From contig CM057453.1 in NCBI GenBank assembly GCA_016271365.2, forward strand, positions 503,167,001 to 503,231,000: a DNA stretch of 64,000 nucleotides, in the 5' to 3' direction. A program made the position numbers and the translations under genes. Positions 52,354 to 61,911 of this stretch are shown here, one piece after another. The stretch is from Neoceratodus forsteri (lineage: Eukaryota > Chordata > Ceratodontiformes > Ceratodontidae). The notes under the pieces were generated by a model. That model had not been told where the DNA came from. It saw nothing but the letters and a program-made list of their open reading frames with translations, and did no database searches. Numbering within the stretch: the stretch's first letter is position 1; every line of letters starts with the position of its first letter.

Positions 52354-53440
52354 ATATCTTCTTCGAGGATATCTCTTTCATTAGGTCACATCTTTGGAAC
52401 TTGTACTGCATCAGCACTAGTACCACACAGAAACTTTTACCAGCAGTGAGCCGGGGCCACCGATGAAGTCATGTGTCACACCTCCATATAAGGCATGCGT
52501 GGCCCACTGTTTCCTCAGTCCTTTTCCCACCATTGATTAAGCTTGTCAGACCTGTCAGCTCCCCACATGCCACCAAAGGTGACATCTAAACTGTTTTGCT
52601 ACTGTAGTTGCAGTGCAAAAATCTATAAAGGCAATGCATATGAGGTGTGCGTATTCTGCCTAGGCCTCTCCCAAGAGGTCATGGCGTGCAAGATCTGCCG
52701 AGGGTTCAACTCGGCTACCAGGTGATGCAGACGGGGAGCTCTGGAAACCTTTCTTCTCAAGAAGACAATCATTGCTACAGTGAAGCAGCTGCAGGCTGAA
52801 TCCCAGTCATGAAAGACCAAAGAGAAGACATCTTGGGAGAGCCATAGGCACAAGAAACATAGAAAGCACAGGAATAAAGACTTGACAAGATCGAGGTTGC
52901 TATGGCAGTCAGTGAGCCTGCCTCCCACCTTGTCGCTGTCTGACTCGGCAGTGGTGAGTCTTGTTCCACCACCACCAGCATCCCTCATACACTTAGGTTG
53001 GAGCATGACTTAGGCACTACTGGGCCTATCATGGCTGGTAGCTCACTGTCATCACTTGATCTACACCCGCCGTCAACACACAATATCGAGACCCCTCATA
53101 TGGGAGTCAACTTGTTGGTTCCTGCCTCACCAACTGTCAACCAGACACCAAGGTCGGGATTGGGCATTGATGCTACTGTGCCAGTCATGGATAGTATGTC
53201 ACCGTCAATGACAAGGTTTCATCCACCATCTACACACTTTTATTACATCTAGCATAGATGTTGTAGGCACCATTGAGGCTGCCCCCCCGCTGGCTGTCAT
53301 TTGGATATTAAGGCCGGAGCCAGGCTTAAGCACTACCAAGCTCTCCATGGACGGTTTGATACTGTTGCTGCAGGGTTTTCACCCCTCATCGACGTTACCC
53401 ATTACAACTCCTAGTACAGGAGTCATCAACACCCAGGCAC
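52354..53440 (+). mobile_element. 5' fragment of a DIRS element (I), distant F-like family
   Basis: The left end (ATATCTTCTTCGAGGATATC) and the leader resemble F and H. A gag start with Cys/His cluster follows, then a Ser/Pro-rich linker of broken frames. No RT or right end is present; near 53450 a minus-strand L1 tail begins. Confidence 0.6.
52543..53252 (+). pseudogene. DIRS gag N-terminus, element I
   Basis: It encodes KVTSKLFCYCSCSAKIYKG, then YEVCVFCLGLSQEVMACKIC and RGFNSATR before a stop at 52723-52725. This aligns with the Cys/His cluster of F (with Tyr and Gln where His residues are usual). Later open pieces (for example 52998-53252) are low-complexity linker. Confidence 0.65.
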
Positions 53441-53812
53441 TTCTCTGTTCTTTTTTATTTTTGTAGGTTTTTTTGGGACTTTTTATTGTTTTATTGTTTA
53501 AGAAGTAACAAGGCAAACAGGAAAGAAAGGAAAACTTAGCAAGAATATCACTGGAACCAACATATGTACAATAGGAAAGACATTAAGAACAGGGAATATG
53601 TGAAGGAGGTATAGGCTGCTTGTAAAATAAAATACTGTTCTTCAGTATTGAACGAATCAAATCCATATAAATACGAAGTTATCATAAAAAGCTGGCATAG
53701 TTTAGTGTAAGTTAATTGCCTTAGGGAATCTCTGCCCAAATCGCCAGATAATTACGGACTTAAATCTAAAAATAAATGGATACTCCAGTAACTGCATATC
53801 AAAGGTGGGGTT
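53441..53812 (-). mobile_element. L1-type ORF2 tail and 3' UTR (distal part)
   Basis: On the minus strand this ends AACAATAAAACAATAAAAAG, an L1-like 3' end. The segment IIWRFGQRFPKAINLH suggests the last ORF2 residues. It probably continues the L1 at 57400-58360, separated by the L2-like LINE. Confidence 0.45.
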
Positions 53813-54168
53813 ATTTTATTTATTTATTTATTTAGTTTTTGTTGACCGGGTAAGTGCACTAGCCAACAAGTGACTATTTTCAGGCACGACCCGGGAGGTA
53901 CAGTTACAGAACACAGTGATACATAAGAGATTACACAAAGCAGGATACATAAGAAATTACACAGAGCAGGATACATTTGCAAAGGACAAAGTCACACAGT
54001 GTAGTCAAGCATAGCAATATGGATAAAATTACATGTATTCAGTTGTTGTGAACTAGGGGGAGAGGTGGTAGGGGACAGGTGTAAGGGTAGGGCAGGAGAG
54101 ACGGAGACCGGGGGTGGTAGGGCGAATAGCAAAAAAGGGAGGACAGGAGGGAGGTTAAGGCGCCAGGT

Positions 54169-54830
54169 GCGGCATTAGCGGGAGAAGGTTACCACCTGTG
54201 GCCGGGACGGTGGAACCGGGAGTCGGCAAGAGAGACGGAGAGGTCGGGGAACAGGACAGTGAAGCTATGGGTGCAAAAAACAGGGAGGGTGAGAGGGTGA
54301 TGTGCAGGGGAGGGCAGTGGGGGGACTCGGTGCAAGGGTGAGGAGGGATTTGAACTAAAGGAATGGGGGAAGGGAAGGGTAGGGTGGGAAGGGCAGGGTA
54401 TAGGGGAAAGGGATGAAGGGCATGGAACAGATAGGGAAATGAGAGGGGTAGGGAGATAGAGTGCACTTAGTAAGAGCGCAGCGGAGCAGAAGAAGGGAGG
54501 AGGACAAGAGGCGAGGCAGTGAAACGGCATTGGCGGGTAAGTAGTAACCTGCGCCGAGCTGGTGGAACTCACGAGACGGCAGGAGAGAGAGGGGAGTCAC
54601 GGCCGGGCTAAAACTGGTGGGAGGCGGATAAATAGGAGAGGGAGGGGTGAGGACTGAGCATAGGAGAAGAGGGAAGAATAAAGAAGGAGGGAAAGCTGGC
54701 AGGGAGAGGCAGAAGGTGAAAGGTGGGAAGGGTGCGGCAAATTCACGGCATTAGCGGTGCAAGGTAGCAACCATTGCAGGCAGTCAGAACCGAAGAGGCG
54801 CAGAGAGGGGAGTGGAGGTCGGTTAGAGGG
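54169..54830. repeat. degenerate tandem units in the LINE 3' region
   Basis: Three units start with a CGGCATTAGCGG-like block at about 54170, 54525 and 54745. Each is followed by an AAGGTAGTAACC-like and a GGAACC-GAG-like block. Spacing is about 355 and 220 bases. Confidence 0.5.
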
Positions 54831-55606
54831 GAGTGAGGCAGCAAAGAGCAGGAGAGGGAGGGCAGGAAAAAGGGAGGGGGTAATGACAGGGGGTACTGGA
54901 GAAATGGCTAAGTGGGAAGGGAAGGGAAGAGAGCGGGGCTGGGAAAGTAGGTGTTACAGGAACAGAGGGTGCAGGTTAAGGAATGAAGGTGGGGGAAGAC
55001 AGCTCAGGAGCGAGGGCAAGTTAAGTGACTAGGCAGTAATTAGAGAGCATGTTATACAGTATCAACAACCATGAAACATAAAAGCAAAAAACAACCAAGA
55101 ATAAAAAAAGCACAAGTGCCTATAATACATAATAGGGGAAGGGAGGAGAACAGGTTAGGAGCATGGGATTCAAGAGGGATCAAAACAAACACATTTGTCC
55201 ATCGAGGCGAGGAAAGCTCTGAGATTGTGTTTAAATGCATCGTGAGAAGGAGCATTTCTTAGTCCCTGGGGCAGCAAGTTCCAAAAGTGAGGGGCAGCAT
55301 AACTGAAGGCTCCCGAGCCCTTTTTTGTGCGGCAGAGAGGAATATTCAGTAAGAACTTGTCAGAGGATCTAAGGTCCCGTGAAGGTATAACCGGTTGGAG
55401 TAGTTTTGAGAGCTCAGCTGGCTTTGATGCTCTGATGATGGTGTCCGAAAGGTTGCAGAGGTAATATTGCCTGGTGGGGAGGGAGATAGCCAGCCCAGGT
55501 CTTTGTATAGCTGACAGTGGTGCTTCAGGCGCGTGCTTTTAGCCGACACCTGCAAACATTGTTGAAGGTGGTATCCCATGGTGCAGAGCAGTTTTGCTGG
55601 CCATGG

Positions 55607-56898
55607 TTAGATGGGAGCACCGAGGGTGAGGGTTGGTAACAGGATTCCTCTAGCAATTGCCAGTTTAGCGGCAGGGGTAAGCAGGTAGTTAGTCCTGTAA
55701 GCAGCCCCTAGCTTACAATTGACAGATTTACAAGTTTCCTGGATGTGCAGCTTTAGGTCAAGATTTTGGTCAAGGTGAATGCCCAAGTAGCGAAAAGAGC
55801 TAACAGACTCCAGAGGGTTACCATTAATGTCAGGCACAGAGAGAGGAGAAGAAGAGCAGGTTCTTAATTTGTGTGGGGATCCAAATAGCATGGCTTTAGC
55901 TTTATTGGAGTTAAGGACAAGGCATTGGGTGTGTAGCCAGCGCTGCACCAAGCGGAAGTCTGTGGTAAGGGCAGCATCCAGGTTGGTGATATTGTCAGAG
56001 TGGGCATAGATGACCAGGTCATCAGCATAAAGTAGTGAGTGGCCAGAGGTTACTACAGCAGGGAGATTGTTTACAAATAGTGAGAAGAGGAGAGGACCGA
56101 GGATGGAGCCCTGAGGGACGCCAATATTGATAACAGCACTGTCAGAGATCGCCGAGTTGAATTTCACTGCTTGAGTCCTGTTGGCAAGGTAGCTGCTGAA
56201 CCAGGTAGTGACAGGGTGGGAGAAGCCCAGATTTCTGAGAGAGGCAAGTAGTAAAGGATGGTCAACAAGGTCGAATGCTTTAGTGAGGTCGATGAAAACA
56301 GCCCCTGTTAGCTTCCCTTTGTCCATGTTGGTAAGAATGTCAGAGGAGAATTTTGCTAGTGCAGTCATGGTGCTGTGGTGTTTTCTAAAGCCGTCTGTGC
56401 TGTATTGAGTAAGTGGAGTTTTCAGCGAATTCGGTTACTTGAATAGAGACTAATTTCTCAAGGATCTTGCTAAGGACTGATAGTATAGCAATTGGTCTGT
56501 AGTTGGTCGGCTATTTTGCTGCCTTTTTAAACATCGGAGTAATTCTAGGCCTTCCAGATTTCAGGGACAGAGCCTTTGGAGAGGGATAGGGTGAAGATTC
56601 TAGCTATAGGTCCAGATATGAGGTGAGCAGCCATCTTTAATAGACGGGGTTCCATTCCATCAGAGCCGGGGCTGGTATTGTCAGAGATAGCCTTGAGCAG
56701 CTTGAAGACTTGATGCCGGGTGACTGCTTTGAAGTAGAATGGTCTAGATGAGGTAGGTGAATCGCCAGGGAATGTTGAGTTCAGTTGTGTAGCAGGAGAT
56801 TGAAGGGAAGCTGTATAGGCAGATAGGTCGGAAAACTGCTGGTTAAACACGTTTGCAATAGTGAAGGAGTCATTACAGTGGACACCTTGCAGGACCAT
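55607..56898 (-). pseudogene. L2-like LINE reverse transcriptase
   Basis: An N-terminal piece (56898-56545) has AISDNTSPGSDGMEPRLLKM and ISGPIARIFTLSLSKGSVP. After a frameshift there is NYRPIAILSVLSKILEKLVS near 56450. The main frame (56368-55607, 253 residues) has FIDLTKAFDLVDHPLLLASL, IGVPQGSILGPLLFSLFVNN, the catalytic LLYADDLVIYA box, FRYLGIHLDQNLDLKLHI and a GAAYRTNYLLTPAAKLAI tail. Motif order and wording fit the L2/Rex part of the jockey superfamily. Only a few lesions separate the two pieces. Confidence 0.88.
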
Positions 56899-57150
56899 TT
56901 CAGAGGGGGTGACAGCTTGCGTAGATCCTAAAAAAGTTTTAATGTGGCTCCAAAATTTTCGAGGGTCGTTAGAGGAGTTAGTCAGCAGGTTTTGACAGTA
57001 TATGCTTTTAGCCTGCCTGATGCACCTTTTGCAATCATTTCTATACTGCTTGTACAGGATAAGATCCAGGGGGAGCCCAGATTTTTTGTATTGTTTCCAT
57101 TGCTTATCCCGGACTTTTAACTTACATAGGAGTTATTGTGTCCTTAGAAC

Positions 57151-58360
57151 AGTTGATTGTATCAGACTAAAATTTAAGTTTATAATTATTATTATGAGGG
57201 GAGTCTTTAGCACCCAGACGTTCAAGTGTTGATAGTCCTGATTGGTTGAGGTGAGTGGCTGACATCCTAGTACTCCCCTCCACCCAGCTCCCTCTGCCTC
57301 TCCTCTCTTCTTACGAAACAAAATCCCCTCAATGGGGCATAATATAAATTGCCCAGTGCCTCTAGAATAACTCAAACTGGTCTAATCAGTGATTTAACAA
57401 AGATGTTATTTTCTCCATTCTATATATTCCCGTCATTAGGTCCAGCCAGAGAGTAATGGTAGGGAATTAAGATTCAAAAGCCACTGCTTAATAATGGCTT
57501 TTTTTGCTGTGAAGAAACAAATATCTAATAATTTCCTGGTGGAAGGTGCTTGCAGGGTATGTTTGTATATAGAGAATAAGAAGGGAGTCTACAGTTAGCC
57601 AAACTGGGATGGCAAAAAGTTCACTCAGTTCATTTTGTAAAGCAGGAAAAAAAAAAAAAAGGCTAAAGAGCAGGGCAGCTCAAAAAAAATAAGACCGCAT
57701 GTCACTGGCAAGTGGCCTCAACGTCTCCAGTAAGTGGCTCTTCATCCTTGTAGGTGTTTCACCTGTATTGCTGGAGTTTTAAAGTATCAGAGAGTCACCT
57801 TCCAAGAAAACTATTTCCAATTATATGAGGTGGTTACAGAATGTAAAACTTAAGATGCCTCTCCCAGTTCCTGTCCTCCAAAGAAAGATTTAAATCTCCC
57901 TACAGTGTTTTCTTATAGAGGCAAGAGAGTCCCATTTTAATAATTGTATTGTGCCATAGATATAGGAGATGATATGTGATAGTGGTGCCTGGCCCTCCAA
58001 GGCCAGCTAGCCTTAGAATCCCGATTATGGGGGTGGTCGTCAGATGTGCGCAACAGGGTCTTTATATAGTCAGCTAGCTGTAGACATCTGAATCTGTCTT
58101 GAGGTCGGATGTCGATTGCTGCCTTATTTTATCGAAGAATAGTAGGCGGCTGTCATCCAGAAAGTGGATAATCAAATGGAGGCCCATTCTCTCCCAATTT
58201 TCAAAACCATGATCCAGTCTAGCTGGTTGAAAATCATATGTGTGTGGGATAATGTATTGCAGATATCTTGAACTGAATAGAGACCTGGAAATCAGTAATG
58301 ACCTCCAACATTTTAATGTGTTAATAGTACATGGATTTGAAGTGATTTCCACTACTGGAG
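57151..58360 (-). pseudogene. L1-type ORF2 C-terminal region
   Basis: The minus strand at 58352-58074 reads RLDHGFENWERMGLHLIIHF and LDDSRLLFFDKIRQQ, like the W..+G+..+.D+..D.+L..F segment of L1 ORF2. FRCLQLADYIKTLL follows near 58080, and a degraded CWRC-type stretch lies near 57700. The motif TAKKAIIKQWL lies near 57490. The frame is broken, with an A-run (T on the minus strand) at 57648-57660. The junction with the L2-like LINE is somewhere between 57150 and 57400. Confidence 0.65.
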
Positions 58361-58384
58361 GATTGGGACGAGTTAATAAATAAC

Positions 58385-59900
58385 TGCTAACTGGCCCCCC
58401 ATCACTTCTGCATCTTCCATTGACTCAACTTGGGATTACTTCCAGTCCAAATTCACGTCCATCTGGAATAAGTCTGCCCCCCTCAGGAGGGTCAGAGTAT
58501 GGGATAATCACCTCCCCTGGATCACCACTGAATTCTTAGCTTGTGTCTGGCCACGCGACCAAGCCTGGAAAACACATAAATCCACTGGTTCCCCATGTGA
58601 TTTCCAGTGCTATCGCACCCTACACAACTCATGCATGCATCCATGCCATGAGATATGCACAAGCCAAATATTTCCAAACCAACTTCAATGCAAACCTGAA
58701 CCACCTGTCTAAATTTTGGAAAGTGGTCCAAGCCTTCATTTCCCCTCCGCCCAATCCCCTGTGCCCGTTCTCCCCGAAAATGACGCCGTTTTATCAGACC
58801 CCTTAGAGGTTGCCTCCAAATTTAACTCCTACTTCACCTCTTGTGCTACTGACCTCAGCTGTATCCCCTCCCACCCCCATTGCTTGACTCTACAAGCCAC
58901 TCCCCACCACACCCCTCCTTCTCCTTCTCCAGTATACCCCCATCCACCACCCTCAAGGCCTTTCTTGCCTTTAACCCCTCATCAGGGTCCTCCCCTGACA
59001 GCCTTGACCCAAAACTCCTCTTCCTATCTGTCCCTGCTATTGCTTGTCCTTTCACCTCACTTCTGAACCTTTCCTTCTCCCTCTTGTCTGTCCGTATGGT
59101 CTGGAAATATGCTACAGCCATCCCCCTTTCCAAAGAGGGTGACTACTCCTCTCCTGGCAACTACCGGACCATCTCTTTCCTCCCCATTCTGTCTAAACTC
59201 CAAGAAGATCTTGTTTTATCACAAATATCCTCCTACCTTGACTCCTCCTCCTCCTTCACCTCTTTTCAGTCTGGTTTCAGGAAGGATCACTCCACCACTA
59301 CCTCTCTCCTCTGGCTCACCGATTCCGTACTCACCAGTATGGACAAGTGACCTCATCACTTCCGCCATATTCATCGACCTTGCCAAGGCATTTGACACGG
59401 TCTCTCATCCCATCCTCCATTCAGACTCCCTACAGCCGGGCTGTCCCCCTCAGCTGTTAACTGGTTCAGCTCCTATCTGATTGGCAGAAACCAATCGGTT
59501 AGGAAAACTGACTATGTGTCCCCTCCCCATCAAGAGAGGTGTCCCACAGAGCTCTGTTCTGGGTCCCATACTTTTCTCCATCTTTCTAAATGACTTCCCC
59601 TGTGTCTGTTCCTCTTCAAGCATCCACTTGTATGCAGACAACACTGTTCTGTATACTTCTGGCTCATCCCTGTCCAGTGTCACTGCCACACTAGAACTAG
59701 ACTTTAATAATGTCCAGCACTTGCTAGTTTTACATCAACTATTCCTTAATGCAAAAAAGACAATCTCCGTGACCTTTGGCACTAGTCAGGAATTGTCCCG
59801 ACTCCCCTCCCTGCCTTCCTTCCATATCCTCCATGGGGCTAAACTGGAGAATTCTTCCTCTGTTAAGTACTGTAATCCAGAATATGTTCACTTCCTCTAA
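58385..59900 (+). mobile_element. L2-like LINE, + strand, RT region
   Basis: Coding traces run from an endonuclease/RT linker (SIWNKSAPLRRVRV near 58465) through GSSPDSLDPKLL, SKEGDYSSPGNYRTISFLPI, SFQSGFRKDHSTTTSLLWLT, AIFIDLAKAFDTVSHPILHS, KRGVPQSSVLGPILFSIFLN and LYADNTVLYTSGS. The catalytic box reads YADN instead of YADD. Pieces alternate between frames. It belongs to the same broad group as the minus-strand LINE at 53813-57150, but is not a close copy. Confidence 0.8.
58880..59900 (+). pseudogene. L2-like LINE reverse transcriptase (YADN)
   Basis: Open pieces at 58880-59350, 59109-59480 and 59481-59900 together cover RT motifs from the fingers to beyond the palm. Frameshifts lie near 59347 and 59480. 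The second catalytic Asp is Asn (box near 59632), so even a repaired frame would carry a damaged active site. Confidence 0.8.
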
Positions 59901-59948
59901 TGTTCGCTTGACTAGCTGCCGAAACTTGTTCATAGCTTACAATGTTCA

Positions 59949-59989
59949 CGTCATACCGATTATCACTAACAGCAATAATTGGTATGACG
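59949..59989. repeat. imperfect hairpin
   Basis: Two 15-base arms, CGTCATACCGATTAT and ATAATTGGTATGACG, differ by one base pair and enclose an 11-base loop. It lies between the LINE and the Tigger fragment; origin unknown. Confidence 0.7.
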
Positions 59990-60179
59990 CTCTTGCTCTA
60001 TTCTGTTGGTGGAACTGTAGCGATCACCAGCTCATTATGCCCCCTTTTTTACTACAAGTTAATGAGGAGCTGGTAATCACTGTATTTTCAGATGTTCTGT
60101 TACCTGCCCCAGCCCCACATCCAAATGCAGAGTGCACAAGATGCTGTTAGAATCTGCTGTTAGAGGTCGGCTCTATCTG

Positions 60180-60455
60180 CCTCCTGCACGGACCTCCTCT
60201 AGCCCCTAGACATTTCTTTGAATAAACCTTTTAAGAGTGAGCTCAAACAATGCTTCATCAGCTGGTATGCTGGTGTGATTTGTGAACACGTTGCTGGTGG
60301 TGCAGAGAGCTTTAAAGTTGACCTAAAAATGTCATCCCTAAAAGAGAAGCACGCAAGGCAGTTGGAGATGAGCGTCAATCAATTGAGCAGTGAAAAAGAA
60401 GCAATTGTCTGCGACTTTACAGAAGCAGGAGCAGCGGCAGCACATGAAGACTGAA
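60180..60455 (+). pseudogene. pogo/Tigger-type DDE transposase, C-terminal fragment
   Basis: The reading ASCTDLL-stop-PLDISLNKPFKSEL, then KQCFISWYAGVI matches the conserved end of the pogo/Tigger DDE domain (QPLDVSVNKPFK..+...W). The expected Gln codon is a TAG at about 60204. The downstream tail (KMSSLKEKHARQLEMSV ... AGAAAAHED) ends at TGA 60452-60454. A C-terminal piece only, possibly part of a decayed copy. Confidence 0.6.
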
Positions 60456-60812
60456 TTGTCAGACAGGTAAGCAATACCCCCGAATCACTTTAGCAACTTT
60501 GTCGACTTACCATAGCTTAGCTTACCATTATGTTTCTGTTATAGGTGAACAGCCAGATGACAAATGAAGATTTTTTTTGTTCCCCTGTTCGTCCCATTGT
60601 TGGTGCTTGAGAGAGAACTGTTTTGATTACTTTTTATTTTAATATATAAATGAATGAATGTATAAATGAAATAAAGTTACAGTACCTATAGAGTGAGTAC
60701 GCTCCAACTGTATGTCTGCTCTCGTTTTATAATATGGTATTAATAGCTTTCATGAAATGTTTGCTTAATTTTTAAAATCACAAACATAGCGAAAATAAAA
60801 CTCCAGCGAACA
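60456..60812. other. AT-rich segment, no gene recognised
   Basis: It includes an ATGAATGAATGTATAAATGA simple-sequence stretch near 60650. No terminal repeat of the Tigger fragment was identified. Confidence 0.4.
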
Positions 60813-61017
60813 TTTCTAGGATTGTGGACATGTTGTTCATCCACACACTTTGGCATGTCCTCTTCCACTTTAAATCTTGCCGGAAGTCTTCAAGCTGGCT
60901 CCTCCCACCCACCCAGGTGGTATAACCCTCGGCTCCGGCCCATGACGCCAGATCTTCCTTTCTGCTGGTAGAGTCAGGTTGCCTCCCTCGTGCTCATGCA
61001 TTTTGTAGATTCGAGAT

Positions 61018-61392
61018 CAGAGCCAAGCTGTTGCCAAACAGCTTCAGACAGCCCTAGACATTGGGGATTCCTGTGTCTGTTCGATGGCAGCCGAGGATGC
61101 CTTTCATCGCAGGGCTTGGCTGAGACTCTCCTCCTTCCCGGCGGATACTCAGCACAAACTGGCTGATGTGCTTTTCCTGGGCACCGATCTTTTTGGCCCA
61201 GGTGTGGCTGGTCATCTCCAGCGTATTGAGCAGTTCAATGCCACATTGGACGCCACTTCTGCCAGGGGTTCTTCGGGCAAGAACCAGCAGAAGAAAAAGA
61301 AGAAACCTTTTCCGCACTCTTCCCCTGCCGCACAGCAGCCCTCCTTTCAAGGAGGACAGCAGCAGCAGCAGGCTCAAGCTTGGTGGCCCTAG
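61018..61392 (+). pseudogene. DIRS gag C-terminal part, element D
   Basis: Frame with AVAKQLQTALDIGDS, EDAFHRRAWLRLSSFPADTQ, HKLADVLFLGTDLFGPGVAG and HLQRIEQFNATLDATSARGS. It ends with a Lys/Gln/Pro-rich tail (KNQQKKKKKPFPHSS, QQQQQAQAWWP) and a stop at 61390-61392. The tail parallels the basic end of gag in F. Confidence 0.75.
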
Positions 61393-61439
61393 CCCAAGCA
61401 CTGGTCCTCCCAGGCCTGTAAAGGAGGCTGAGCTTCAGG

Positions 61440-61911
61440 TCCTGGATCCTCTCTCTCCAAGCCTGCTCATTGACGGGGCGGGGGCTGCCTCCCCCTCTCC
61501 CATCACGCCAGCTCTGGGTCCTACTGTGGGGTGCCGGCTCCGCCACGTCCTTTCTGCCTGGTCCTTTGTCGCTTCGGACAGGTGGGTTCCCAAAGTGGTC
61601 ATTCAGGGACTGCCCCTTGAATTCGAGCAGTACCCTCCAAGCCGAGCCCGCATCCCTCGAGAGGAAAGAATACCCCCCAGACTCCGTCTGCTCAGAGACG
61701 ACATCGCTCAGCTCCTCCTCAAGGAGGCAGCAGCTCCAGTGGTGGATCCTCCAGCAGACCCAGGCTTTGTCTCCAGGTACTTCCTGGTGCCCAAGCAGAC
61801 AGGGGCTGGCGCCCCATTCTAGATCTGCATAACCTGAATCAATATCTCCGGTCACGCACCTTTCGGATGGTCATTCTGTCCCAGATCATACCATCCTTGG
61901 ACCGAAACGTG
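61440..61911 (+). pseudogene. DIRS reverse transcriptase N-terminal part, element D
   Basis: Reads RLRHVLSAWSFVASDRWVPK, VVIQGLPLEFEQYPP, DDIAQLLLKEAAAPVVDPPA and DPGFVSRYFLVPKQTGAGAP, then frame-shifted FRMVILSQIIPSLDRN. It corresponds to 27700-28085 of element C and is cut by E before motif A. Confidence 0.8.

Larger units (their letters stand above)
53813..57150 (-). mobile_element. L2-like LINE, minus strand, near 3' end complete
   Basis: The 3' end is marked by a TTTA repeat at 53813-53835 ((AAAT)n tail on the minus strand). A long GA-rich 3' UTR (about 53900-55050) with degenerate tandem units precedes the RT region (55607-56898). The 5' end is undefined near 57150. The long open RT frame suggests moderate age. 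Confidence 0.75.
60813..61911 (+). mobile_element. DIRS element D, internally deleted, interrupted by E
   Basis: The left repeat (60813-60990) is of the B/C/E family. The sequence then jumps from the leader to the last third of gag and into the RT, so about 2 kb of gag is missing. Within the RT, after ATCCTTGGACCGAAACGTG, element E begins at 61912. The remainder of D must lie beyond the window if present. Confidence 0.85.
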
